A program made the translations under genes and the position numbers. The notes under the pieces were generated by a model. It saw only the letters and a list, made by a program, of their open reading frames with translations, searched no databases and was not told where the DNA came from. From contig NZ_CP046973.1 in assembly GCF_009792235.1 (NCBI RefSeq), forward strand, positions 2,666,001 through 2,730,000: a stretch of DNA of 64,000 nucleotides, read 5' to 3'. The DNA comes from Microcystis aeruginosa FD4. Lineage in GTDB: Bacteria > Cyanobacteriota > Cyanobacteriia > Cyanobacteriales > Microcystaceae. Below, piece after piece: positions 27,220-35,566 of this stretch. The stretch's first letter is position 1. Each line of letters begins with the position of its first letter.

Positions 27220-27356
27220 GGGACTTGCGCTTTGATCATGTACCTTTTGGGCGAACGCAGTTCGCCCCTACATTGTGGACAAAATCCGTTACTGTCGGGG
27301 CGCCTGGAACCTGCGCCCTCCGCGCGGAGGGGGTTTGCTGATCACCCTAAGTAGGG
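27217..27356. repeat. About 140-bp dispersed repeat with two palindromes, copy 1
   Basis: The stretch starts at the kinase stop codon (TAAGGGACTTGCGCTTTGAT) and includes the hairpins GGGCGAACGCAGTTCGCCC and CTCCGCGCGGAG. It recurs almost unchanged at 53444-53581, and its first 30 bases again at about 53610. It may serve as the kinase gene's 3' hairpin. Confidence 0.85.
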
Positions 27357-27418
27357 TCTGCTGAATAAATCTAAAAACCTTGTTGGATAATACTTTTAGA
27401 TTTTTTCAGCAAACCCCA
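27352..27418. repeat. Minimal inverted-repeat element (TAGGGTCTGCTGAA ends)
   Basis: The 67-base sequence folds back on itself: GTCTGCTGAATAAATCTAAA pairs with TTTTAGATTTTTTCAGCAAAC. Its ends resemble those of the longer elements at 12243-12462 and 49971-50210. It directly follows the 140-bp repeat. Confidence 0.7.
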
Positions 27419-27480
27419 CTTAAAACTCAAATCTGATAACTTACCCACTGATAACTGATAACTGATAACTGATAACTGAT

Positions 27481-28521
27481 TTAACCGCCGCTTTCCTTGA
27501 AGGTTTTGTAGGCGGTTTCGGAGTCGAAAATATGGCAATAATCAACAATTCGCTGCATTAATGCCCAAGAAAACTCGGTTTCTTTCAGGTGACTACCCCA
27601 ATTTTCTTGGAGACTAGCGTGAACTTTGCGGAGGTTATAGGAAGGAATCGCCGTCGAGATATGATGGGGGATATGGACATTAATATCGTGACAGAGCATT
27701 TCTACCCAACGGGGATAGCTACAGTGAACTGTTCCTTCTAGTTGCGCTAAAGCTTGATTCCAGTCTTCGGGATAGGAAAATTGAATATCGGGATCCGTGT
27801 GATGGACAAGGGTAAAGGTACTCATCCAAAAATGATAGACAAACCAAGGCACCACCCAAAATTTAACCAATCCCCAGACACCAGTGTAGAAAATTAGGGT
27901 TGGGAAAAAAATAGCGGCAAAAACTAGGACGACAATCATCGAAAAGCGCGCTTTTTCCCGTTCGTTCTCTTTGAATTGTTCGATATTGAAGTGTAGAATA
28001 GCCCAGTGGGCGATCGAACCGAGCCACCAGAAACGTCCGCGAATGCCGCGATAAAAGAGACGCACTAGGGGATTGGCCGAGTTAAAAGCTTCTAATTCCC
28101 ACGGATCCCAAGCATTATCTATAGTTACCATGTTAGTTTTAGTATGATGGCGATCATGGAGGAAACGCCAGCAGTGGAAGGGATAGATAAGCGGTAAGAG
28201 GAAAATATGACCGACAAGATCATTAACCCAGGGTCGATTAGAAAAAGACCGATGACCGCAATCATGGGCGATCACAAAGAATCCCGTTAAAGCTGTACCA
28301 GTGAAAATCCAAGCTAAAGGCAGTAAATACCAGGGAGAATAAACTAGCATTGCATAACCGGCAATGACCGCCAAAATATTCGTAATCACACCAAACCAAG
28401 CTTTAACTGGGTCTTTCTGGAAATATTCTTTGGGAATGCTTTTAATAATATCTTTCAGTTTAAAGTCTGGCTCGATCGAGGTGATCAACTCCCCATGCAA
28501 TTTATCCGTCGTTGCCGTCAT
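27481..28521 (-). CDS. desA: Acyl-lipid Delta-12 fatty acid desaturase
   Basis: The start MTATTDKLHGELIT at 28521 follows a GGAGATT site and gives 346 residues, the usual DesA length. The enzyme inserts the second double bond into membrane-lipid acyl chains with ferredoxin as electron donor. The three histidine boxes are HDCGH, a FLHDRHHTKTN box and HIPHH. Membrane segments lie at about residues 35-85 and 190-230. Strong similarity to cyanobacterial DesA runs through WVNDLVGHIFLLPLIYPFH and NGTVHC-like QLEGTVHC. Such genes are typically cold-induced; no regulatory site was identified here. Confidence 0.95.
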   Translation of the reverse strand: MTATTDKLHGELITSIEPDFKLKDIIKSIPKEYFQKDPVKAWFGVITNILAVIAGYAMLVYSPWYLLPLAWIFTGTALTGFFVIAHDCGHRSFSNRPWVNDLVGHIFLLPLIYPFHCWRFLHDRHHTKTNMVTIDNAWDPWELEAFNSANPLVRLFYRGIRGRFWWLGSIAHWAILHFNIEQFKENEREKARFSMIVVLVFAAIFFPTLIFYTGVWGLVKFWVVPWFVYHFWMSTFTLVHHTDPDIQFSYPEDWNQALAQLEGTVHCSYPRWVEMLCHDINVHIPHHISTAIPSYNLRKVHASLQENWGSHLKETEFSWALMQRIVDYCHIFDSETAYKTFKESGG

Positions 28522-28720
28522 GAAATCTCCAATTACACTTAGGTGAACCCTTGACAATAAATCAGCTAGGAGGTTTAGCTAAATTCTGCTCCGTACCACA
28601 AGCCAATTTTTTTGTCAATATATTTTTAACTTTAATTAATAAACTTCCGCGAAGCTTAATAATCCTTTACTTTATATACCATAAGAGGAGATTTTCTGTT
28701 TTGGTAAAATTTGCAACCAA

Positions 28721-28774
28721 TGATGGGGTGATGGGGTGATGGGGTGATGGGGTGATGGGGTGATGGGGTGATGG
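28721..28774. repeat. 8-bp tandem repeat (GATGGGGT)
   Basis: About 6.75 copies of an 8-base unit lie in the spacer between desA and the TPR gene. The rest of 28522-28845 is A+T-rich and should hold the desA promoter; no gene is seen. Confidence 0.9.
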
Positions 28775-28845
28775 GAGAAAGCTGATAGCTACAATAACTG
28801 ATAACTGATAAAAACCCCTAAATACTGACTATTTTTAGCCATTTT

Positions 28846-29760
28846 TTAACGACTGGCGGTGCTTTCTAGGGATTTAATCTCCTCCTGTACCTTACGGTGT
28901 TCGCGATTTAACTGTTTTTTGACCGATTCGGGGAGTTGTTCCTGTTTTTTCAGGGCATTATTAAAGTAATCTAATGCCAGTTTCAAAGAGCCGGTATTTT
29001 TATCCGTATTGCCTTGAATTCTCAGGATTTGACCCTTCAGATACATTAATTCCGGATTATCGGGGGTCGCTTTCAGAGCGTTATCGATAAACCGCAACGC
29101 CTGATCATACTGCTTTAAATCCCGGTAAGCTAGAGCTATACCTCGATCGACCAAGTAATCTGGACTTCCGTAGGTTTCTAGCCGTTGAATTGCCTCTTGG
29201 GGACTAGAAAAGGGTAGATTAACCGCTAAAATCAGATCCATATAACCCTTTAACAGGTTCAATTCCGGATCCGTAGGATTAGCCTTTTCCGCGGTTTCCA
29301 AATACTGAAACACCTGTTGTAATCTGGGGATAGCCGATACTGCTCCTTCGGTTTGAAAAACGTAGGTTCCCTCCAAAAAACTCCCCACCGCGAGATACAA
29401 ATTTCCCCTTAAAGGGTCGCTGTCCTGCATTTGCTTGGCCGCTGCCTTAGTTTTCTCGGAGTAGGTTTTTAGGGTGTTCCAATCCTGGTCGGTAAAAGCA
29501 AGAGAGGCGCGCATAGCATGGGCCAAAGGTTCTTGGGGTTCCTTTTCTGTGGCCTCAACAATTAATTTTTTTGCCTCTAGATAATTACCTTGTTTAAAAA
29601 TAGCGTTAAAAGCGGCCTCGGTCTTATCGCCAATCGGTCGGGGATTAGTTTTGCGGAAAGGATCTCCGGCCAACCCAGGACCAATCCAGTTAACCACTAC
29701 CATAACAGTCAGCGAAGCACCGATCGCCATTTTTTTCGTTAAACCTAACCTCAGCACCAT
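28846..29760 (-). CDS. TPR-repeat protein with N-terminal membrane anchor or signal
   Basis: The ATG at 29760 is preceded by AAGGAGACTTTTGACC, which favours it over an ATG 39 bases upstream, and gives 304 residues. An N-terminal basic-hydrophobic segment (KKMAIGASLTVMVVVNW) suggests export or anchoring. After AGDPFRKTNPRPIGDKTEAAF come several tetratricopeptide repeats (about residues 45-270), including PDNPELMYLKGQILRIQGN. This resembles the cyanobacterial Sll0314/Alr1548-type TPR family. It is divergent from the ABC ATPase gene; the partner protein is unknown. Confidence 0.75.
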   Translation of the reverse strand: MVLRLGLTKKMAIGASLTVMVVVNWIGPGLAGDPFRKTNPRPIGDKTEAAFNAIFKQGNYLEAKKLIVEATEKEPQEPLAHAMRASLAFTDQDWNTLKTYSEKTKAAAKQMQDSDPLRGNLYLAVGSFLEGTYVFQTEGAVSAIPRLQQVFQYLETAEKANPTDPELNLLKGYMDLILAVNLPFSSPQEAIQRLETYGSPDYLVDRGIALAYRDLKQYDQALRFIDNALKATPDNPELMYLKGQILRIQGNTDKNTGSLKLALDYFNNALKKQEQLPESVKKQLNREHRKVQEEIKSLESTASR

Positions 29761-29845
29761 GGTCAAAAGTCTCCTTGAGCGAATGAAAAAATCTGTCACA
29801 ATAGAAACGAGTTTCTCGACTTAATTTCCAGTTATTTTCCTGTCA

Positions 29846-30493
29846 ATGCTTTATCTCAAAGATGTGGTTTATCATCCTCCCGCTGCTCTCAATCCCATTT
29901 TACAGGGGATTAATCTCGAATTAGCCCCCCAAGAATTAGGTCTGATTGTCGGCCCCAGTGGTTCTGGAAAAACGACTCTTTTGGAAATTCTAGCAGGCTT
30001 TGCCGATAAAACAGGAGGGACGATTCACTGGCGCGACCAAGAATTAACGGTGCTGCACCTGCAACAATTAGGAGGAATCGTTTTTCAGTTTCCCGAACGT
30101 CATTTTTGCGGTAAAACCATCCTTGAGGAGTTGCGTCTCGGTCATCCAGAAATTAAAAGCGATCGCCTAACAACGGCCTTAAAGGAGGTAGGATTAGAAA
30201 ATACTCCTCTAGATACTTCTCCCCACAATCTTAGTGGTGGTCAACAGCGTCGTTTATCCCTCGCTGTCCAGTTAATCCGGCAGCCTAATCTGTTACTTCT
30301 CGATGAACCTACGGCCGGTTTAGATTGGTCGATGCGTCGTCAATTGGCTAAACTTCTCGCTAGTCTCAAACAACACTGGACTTTATTAGTAGTTAGTCAC
30401 GATGCTGGGGAATTATTGCCTATTGCTGACCGTCACTGGAAAATTGAACAAGGACATTTGAGGGAAGTGAAAAATGAAAAAACAGATAGTTGA
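29846..30493 (+). CDS. ABC transporter ATP-binding protein
   Basis: The 215-residue ATPase shows Walker A GPSGSGKTTLLE, the Q-loop in VFQFPERHF, the signature LSGGQQRRLSLA, Walker B LLLLDEPTAGLD and the switch histidine in VVSHDAGE. The closest type is the energy-coupling-factor/cobalt-transport ATPase, in which QFPE after the Q-loop is common. No permease gene is adjacent, so the substrate is unknown. It is divergent from the TPR gene, with a gap of about 85 bases holding both promoters. Confidence 0.85.
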   Translation: MLYLKDVVYHPPAALNPILQGINLELAPQELGLIVGPSGSGKTTLLEILAGFADKTGGTIHWRDQELTVLHLQQLGGIVFQFPERHFCGKTILEELRLGHPEIKSDRLTTALKEVGLENTPLDTSPHNLSGGQQRRLSLAVQLIRQPNLLLLDEPTAGLDWSMRRQLAKLLASLKQHWTLLVVSHDAGELLPIADRHWKIEQGHLREVKNEKTDS

Positions 30494-30708
30494 GGTTTTA
30501 GGGTTTTGGGGTTTTAGAGTGTTGGGTTGGTCACTACGTCCGCGTTGCGGGGGGTGTTGGGGTTTTAGGGTTTTAGGGTTTTGGGGTATTAGTTGAAATT
30601 TCCCCACTTCCCCACTTCCCCATTTCCCCACTTCCCCACTTCCCCACTTCCCTGATACCTGATGACTGATGACTGATGACTGATGACTGATTACTGATTA
30701 CTGAATTA
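30494..30708. repeat. Mixed low-complexity repeats between ABC ATPase and rsmG
   Basis: Three simple tracts follow each other: GGTTTTAGGGTTTTGGGG words (30500-30595), CCCCACTTCCCCACTTCC words (30600-30655), and CTGATGACTGATGACTG words (30655-30705). They run up to the rsmG start, so the rsmG leader consists of repeats. Confidence 0.85.
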
Positions 30709-31386
30709 ATGATCCTTCCTGAATTATTTGACCTTTGGCAAGAAACCCTAGAATGGCGACCCGATGGAGCCATACAAGCGCGATTTCAACAACTTTATGA
30801 CTTGATTTTAGAGGGTAATCAACGTTTTAATCTCACCCGAATTACTCAACCAGAGGAGTTTTGGGAAAAACATCTTTGGGATTCTTTATCGGGTTTAGCT
30901 TGGTTACAAAAATCCCGGCCAGATCTATTGACAAAATCCCTATCAGTCATCGATTTGGGGACCGGGGCCGGGTTTCCGGGGGTGCCAATTGCGATCGCCT
31001 ATCCCCATTGGTCGGTGACTCTCTTAGATTCCACCCAAAAAAAGATTAATTTTCTTGAAGAAGTTATTGACAAATTAGAGTTAAATAACACGAAAACTCG
31101 TTTAGGTCGGGCGGAAATCGTCGGGAAAAACCCTAAACATAACTGTGCTTACGATATCGTCTGTTTGCGAGCGGTAGCTAATGTGGATATCTGTGTTAAC
31201 TATGCTTTGCCTTTCCTGAAAAAGACCGGAATCGCTATCCTCTATCGTGGTCAGTGGTCATCGGAGGATAGTTTGAGTTTAGAGAAGAATCTAGGGAAAG
31301 CTGGCGGTAAAATCCTCGAAATTGCCAGTTTTACCACTCCCTTAAGCCAAAGCATCCGTCATTGTCTATATATCGGCAAGGAATAA
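30709..31386 (+). CDS. rsmG: 16S rRNA (guanine527-N7)-methyltransferase
   Basis: The 225-residue enzyme methylates G527 of 16S rRNA using S-adenosylmethionine. The SAM-binding motif DLGTGAGFPGVPIAIAYP is near residues 83-100, preceded by NLTRITQPEEFWEKHLWDSL, a strong RsmG signature. VCLRAVANVD follows. The length is normal. The 3' end overlaps the convergent antiporter gene by 56 bases. Confidence 0.95.
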   Translation: MILPELFDLWQETLEWRPDGAIQARFQQLYDLILEGNQRFNLTRITQPEEFWEKHLWDSLSGLAWLQKSRPDLLTKSLSVIDLGTGAGFPGVPIAIAYPHWSVTLLDSTQKKINFLEEVIDKLELNNTKTRLGRAEIVGKNPKHNCAYDIVCLRAVANVDICVNYALPFLKKTGIAILYRGQWSSEDSLSLEKNLGKAGGKILEIASFTTPLSQSIRHCLYIGKE

Positions 31387-32476
31387 CTTTAAGCGGTGAG
31401 AGGATGAAAAAGAAAGCCAAGGCCAGGATAGCATAGGTAGCTAAGAGTAACATTCCTTCTAACCAATTCGATCGCCCATCACTACTAATCGAATTAGCCA
31501 ACCACACCGCCACCGCCACTGCCACTAACTCAAAGGGATTAAAATTTAAATCCATGGGTTGACCGATCATATAACCAATAATAACCAAAACCGGAGCCAC
31601 AAACAGGGCGATCTGCATACTGGAACCGACGGCCACAGATACCGATAGATCCATTTTATTCTTAAGAGCGACGGTGACGGCCGTAGCGTGTTCGGCCGCA
31701 TTACCGATAATAGGCAAAAGAATCACCCCGGTAAACAGTGCCGTTAAACCTAGCTCTTCCGTAGCCTCCTCTAGGGATGCCACTAATAACTCCGATTCTA
31801 CGGCCACAGCGATAGTAACGATCAATAAAATCAAAGCCCAAAACCAGATTTTCGGCTTTGCACGGTTTTTTGTGGCACTTTCCTCCTCGATACCGGCAAC
31901 CCCGACATCGTAGAGATAGGTGTGGGTTTTCATGGAAAACAAGAGACTTAAACCATAGACGAAAATTAACACCGCTGCCACGGCCACGGATAGACGTTGC
32001 AGGACTGGTTCCCCCACTCCCGTGGAGGTAAATTGCACGGCAGTGGGTAAAAGGAGCGCCACCACCGCTAAATTCATAGCTGAAGCGTTTAAACGAGCGG
32101 TTATCGGTTGAAATTCCTGTTCTTTGAAGCGTAAACCGCCTAAAAACATCGATAATCCCATAACCAAGAGTAAATTACCGATAATTGAGCCAGTAATCGT
32201 CGCTTTGACCACATCGATAAAACCTTCCCGCAAAGCGACATAGGCGAGAATTAATTCTGTGGCATTGCCAAAGGTGGCATTCATCAAACCGCCAATATTT
32301 GGCCCAACCACCACCGCAATCGCTTCCGTGGCTTCCCCCATGTAGGCCGCTAGGGGGATAATGGCTAGACAAGCGGTGATAAAAACAAATGTTCCGCCCC
32401 AGTGTAACAGGGAACCGGCGATCGATAGCGGCACAAAAATTAATAAGATGGCGAAAATGGTATTTTTGTTTAACAT
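31331..32476 (-). CDS. cax: Ca2+/H+ antiporter (CAX family)
   Basis: The 381-residue membrane protein has about 11 helices and both CAX signature repeats: NATFGNATELILAYVALREG with E74, and PIIGNAAEHATAVTVALKNK with E262. These glutamates are the ion-binding residues of the family, so it should be an active calcium (or other cation)/proton exchanger. An acidic loop (GIEEESATKN) separates the halves. The last 19 or so residues after FFFILSPL are read antisense to rsmG and look like an extension made by loss of the original stop. A degenerate paralogue lies at 52137-53222. Confidence 0.92.
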   Translation of the reverse strand: MLNKNTIFAILLIFVPLSIAGSLLHWGGTFVFITACLAIIPLAAYMGEATEAIAVVVGPNIGGLMNATFGNATELILAYVALREGFIDVVKATITGSIIGNLLLVMGLSMFLGGLRFKEQEFQPITARLNASAMNLAVVALLLPTAVQFTSTGVGEPVLQRLSVAVAAVLIFVYGLSLLFSMKTHTYLYDVGVAGIEEESATKNRAKPKIWFWALILLIVTIAVAVESELLVASLEEATEELGLTALFTGVILLPIIGNAAEHATAVTVALKNKMDLSVSVAVGSSMQIALFVAPVLVIIGYMIGQPMDLNFNPFELVAVAVAVWLANSISSDGRSNWLEGMLLLATYAILALAFFFILSPLKVIPCRYIDNDGCFGLREW

Positions 32477-32503
32477 AAAGTGGGTAATTTTGTCAAGATA
32501 ATT

Positions 32504-33127
32504 TTATTTCGAGCGGAGATGGGGAATAGAATCGGATTCTAGCCAAAATTCCCCAGTAGAACCGGTTATTATCCATAATATTGCCCTAAAACCGTCTCTG
32601 AGCGACTTTTCTAGGGGTTCGGGGGGTGATTGGGAGGGAACAGTCACCGGTTTAATCACGATTCCGCGACTACCAAAAACAATTTCTCCCACTAATCGCG
32701 CCCTTCTCATGTGATTATCGGAAGTGACTAGATAGACACTATCAATACCTTGGGCTTTCAGTTGATCGGCTAGGCTAGTAAAGTTAGTGACAGTATCTCG
32801 CGCATTGTAATCGAGATGGAGACGTTCTAGGGGAATTCCCGCTTTTTTAAAAATCTTTTTCACATATCGTCGCGGACTACCGGAAGACACCCAAATCGGT
32901 AGATCAGGATATTCCTTAGCTAATTTTGCCGCAAAACGTTCTCGATCGGCATGACCTCCCAACACAAAAATCGCTTCCGGTTTTGCCCACTGGTAACGTA
33001 AATCGTGGTATAACCAGCCTAAACTCGCCAAAATTAGCGGAATAGCCAGCAATTTTAACCTAGATTTGCCTAACTTCGCTTTCAGAGAAACTCGCTTTTT
33101 CCTGCGAGAATTAGCCTTGAGAACCAT
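32504..33127 (-). CDS. DUF218 (YdcF/SanA-like) membrane-anchored protein
   Basis: The 207-residue product has a very basic N-terminus and one membrane helix (LKLLAIPLILASLGWLY), then a DUF218 domain with EAIFVLGGHADRER, WVSSGSPRRY, and VTSDNHMRRARLV. This family (YdcF, SanA, ElyC) acts in envelope-related processes in other bacteria; the biochemical role is unsettled. It lies 27 bases upstream of the antiporter gene on the same strand and may be co-transcribed with it. Confidence 0.85.
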   Translation of the reverse strand: MVLKANSRRKKRVSLKAKLGKSRLKLLAIPLILASLGWLYHDLRYQWAKPEAIFVLGGHADRERFAAKLAKEYPDLPIWVSSGSPRRYVKKIFKKAGIPLERLHLDYNARDTVTNFTSLADQLKAQGIDSVYLVTSDNHMRRARLVGEIVFGSRGIVIKPVTVPSQSPPEPLEKSLRDGFRAILWIITGSTGEFWLESDSIPHLRSK

Positions 33128-33282
33128 ATATCAGTGATCGGTGATCAGTTGTCAGCCTTCAGCTTTGTGGATTAAAGTGATCGAGGGTGAGTCATCGAAC
33201 TCACATTGACGTAGGAGATAGGGATTTTATTCCCCAACTGACCGATAATTTTCCCAGAACTCAGGTTGATTGATGCGGTCGC

Positions 33283-34767
33283 TTACATCCCCCACCAACG
33301 GGCCACCGCTTCGGGAAGGGGTAGCAAAATACTTAATAACAAAGCCAGGGAAAATAAACCTAATAAATCTCGTTTATTATCCAATTCGGTGACATCATTT
33401 AATGCAGGTTGATCGCTGACTGGCATTAATAAGAGAATAATCGCCCAGAGTAAAAAGTCTGGCTGCACTAGGGCTAAAATAAACAGGAATAATCGAGTTA
33501 ATTGACCGATAATTATGGCGGTTTTCTGCCCATACATGGCGTGAACAATATGACCACCATCCAATTGACCTACGGGCATTAAATTTAGGGCTGTAACGAT
33601 AATTCCCACATAACCGGCCACCGCTAAAGGATGTAAATGGATGGCTTTTCCCGCGATTAAATCACTGCCGAGAGCTAGTTTAGCTACGATAGATAAGAAA
33701 AAAGAAAACTGCGGATTTAAGGCCTGAAAATTTAATAAACTGCTTTGATTAGTTAGGGGAACTATTTCCGAGAGGGACAATCCCCAAAACAGTAGAGGAA
33801 TAGCGATAATTATACCCCCCAAAGGACCGGCCACTGCCACATCAAATAAAGCTTTGCGGGTGGGAACCGGGGAGCGCATTTGAATGAAAGCCCCGAAGGT
33901 GCCTAGGAAGAAAGGAATGGGGATAAAATAGGGCAAAGTAGTTTTAATTTTATATTTAAGGGCGGTAAAGTAATGGCTAAATTCGTGCAGTCCTAAAATG
34001 GCAATTAAGCCTAAACTGTAGGGTAAACCTTGCAATAATAAACTAGAATTATTTTCTAATTGTTGAGAGGTAATGCCACTTAATCCCGCACCGATGACTG
34101 TGGTAGTTAAGAGAGTTAATAACAATAAACCCAGGGCAAGAAAGGGGCGAGTAATTTTTTCAGTTTCTATAGTTTCTGTTTTTTGCTGCCAGGGATTAGC
34201 CACAAGAGCGAAAAAAGGTTGTCCCTGAAAACTTTCTTGGAAAAGCAATAAAAAGCGATCCCCAAAAACCTTTTCCACATTGTTTTTAATCACTTGATAA
34301 GCTTCTTCGGGAACTGCTCGCAATTTCCCCCGACAGAGAATGGCCTGGGGACGATAATCGATATTTTGCAGATAATAAATACCCCAAGGAAAACAATCTC
34401 GTAGGAATTTTTCCTCTTCGGCAGTGATCGGTTTTAAATCATTTTTAGGTGCAGGATTATCGATATTTTCTAGGACTAAATTCGCTTGTTTCGGGGGTGA
34501 TGGGGTGCTTTCTTGGGGAGTAACCCGACCCTTCTGTACTAGCCACCAATACAAAAAAGGGCAGATCACAAAAGGACCGATGAGCAAAAATGCCGGCATG
34601 GGGGTATCCTCTCCATAGATTAACGTCCAGCCGGTCCAAATTAGAGCCGGAGTCATCAGGACTAACCAAATTAACCAAATTGGTGTTGTCGTGATTTTGG
34701 CCACGCTACGCTTGACGATAAAATAGGTGAAACCGCCAAGAATCCCTAATAACAACCACATTTCCAT
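33283..34767 (-). CDS. Site-2-protease family (M50) zinc metalloprotease
   Basis: The 494-residue protein is an intramembrane protease of the type found in cyanobacteria and, as EGY1, in chloroplasts. Two helices near the N-terminus precede a soluble domain (about residues 100-200). The zinc motif HEFSH is at residues 261-265 inside a helix, and the second metal ligand lies in LNLMPVGQLDGGH. About eight further membrane segments follow. All catalytic residues are present. Substrates, probably membrane-anchored regulators, are unknown. Confidence 0.9.
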   Translation of the reverse strand: MEMWLLLGILGGFTYFIVKRSVAKITTTPIWLIWLVLMTPALIWTGWTLIYGEDTPMPAFLLIGPFVICPFLYWWLVQKGRVTPQESTPSPPKQANLVLENIDNPAPKNDLKPITAEEEKFLRDCFPWGIYYLQNIDYRPQAILCRGKLRAVPEEAYQVIKNNVEKVFGDRFLLLFQESFQGQPFFALVANPWQQKTETIETEKITRPFLALGLLLLTLLTTTVIGAGLSGITSQQLENNSSLLLQGLPYSLGLIAILGLHEFSHYFTALKYKIKTTLPYFIPIPFFLGTFGAFIQMRSPVPTRKALFDVAVAGPLGGIIIAIPLLFWGLSLSEIVPLTNQSSLLNFQALNPQFSFFLSIVAKLALGSDLIAGKAIHLHPLAVAGYVGIIVTALNLMPVGQLDGGHIVHAMYGQKTAIIIGQLTRLFLFILALVQPDFLLWAIILLLMPVSDQPALNDVTELDNKRDLLGLFSLALLLSILLPLPEAVARWWGM

Positions 34768-34871
34768 ATCGGCTCTTTTCTCTTGAGTAAAAGGCGGCTA
34801 ATTTCAGCCAGCCTGGTCATCGATCGTGCTAAGTTATAAACCGCATTGATTGTGATTTGGATAGGCAAACC

Positions 34872-35528
34872 ATGCGATCGGAAACCGAATCGTCCCCTTT
34901 AGAGGTTAGCAAAACCACAAAACCCCCTCGATTAATTCTAGAAGGTTTATACGCTTTCTCGCCTAATCGGGAAACCCTAGGGGGAACCTCTTATCTTATT
35001 GTAGAAAATACTGGTAATATTCTGGTGGATTGTCCTAGTTGTGACGAGAGCGAGCGGGATTTTCTCCGAGAAAAGGGAGTCCGTTACTTATTTTTTACCC
35101 ATCGCGGGGGTCAGGGGAAACAGAGCGATTCTCTGCAAAGTTGGCTTGATTGTGAGATTATTCTCCAGGAACAGGAAGCTTATCTGCTTCCTCACCGTCA
35201 AATTACCGTTTTTCAGCAGCAAATCCAGTTATCTCCCACTTGTAGCGGTTTTTGGACTCCCGGCCATTCTCCCGGTTCCTCCTGTCTCTACTGGAACCGT
35301 CACGGGGGGGTTTTATTTACCGGTCGTCATCTTCTCCCCGACAGCAAGGGTCAACCGCGACCCCTACAGACAGCGAAAACTTTCCACTGGCTGCGGCAAT
35401 TGCGATCGCAACAGACTATTTTAGACCGTTTTAACCCAGAAACCCTCTCCTATCTTTGTCCGGCGGCCAATACCGGCTTTCTGCGCGGTCGAGGAATTAT
35501 CGATCGCGCCTACGAAAAAATCATCTGA
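34872..35528 (+). CDS. Metallo-beta-lactamase-fold protein lacking metal ligands
   Basis: The start at ATG 34872 gives 218 residues; a TTG 15 bases earlier is possible. The fold is recognised by SYLIVENTGNILVDCPS, the TPGHSPGSSCLYW strand and VLFTGRHLL. The HxHxDH metal motif is replaced by THRGGQGK, and the aspartate of the usual TGD strand is an arginine, so hydrolase activity of the usual kind is doubtful. It is divergent from the M50 gene and lies 38 bases upstream of thiL. Confidence 0.7.
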   Translation: MRSETESSPLEVSKTTKPPRLILEGLYAFSPNRETLGGTSYLIVENTGNILVDCPSCDESERDFLREKGVRYLFFTHRGGQGKQSDSLQSWLDCEIILQEQEAYLLPHRQITVFQQQIQLSPTCSGFWTPGHSPGSSCLYWNRHGGVLFTGRHLLPDSKGQPRPLQTAKTFHWLRQLRSQQTILDRFNPETLSYLCPAANTGFLRGRGIIDRAYEKII

Positions 35529-35566
35529 CCTCTTGCAAGAGTGCATCGTTACAATTCTCAAACATC

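Noticed and set aside
30413..30773. Two minus-strand frames (72 and 66 codons) between the ABC ATPase and rsmG
   Set aside because: They consist of translated simple repeats (GKWGSGE units) and overlap the flanking genes.
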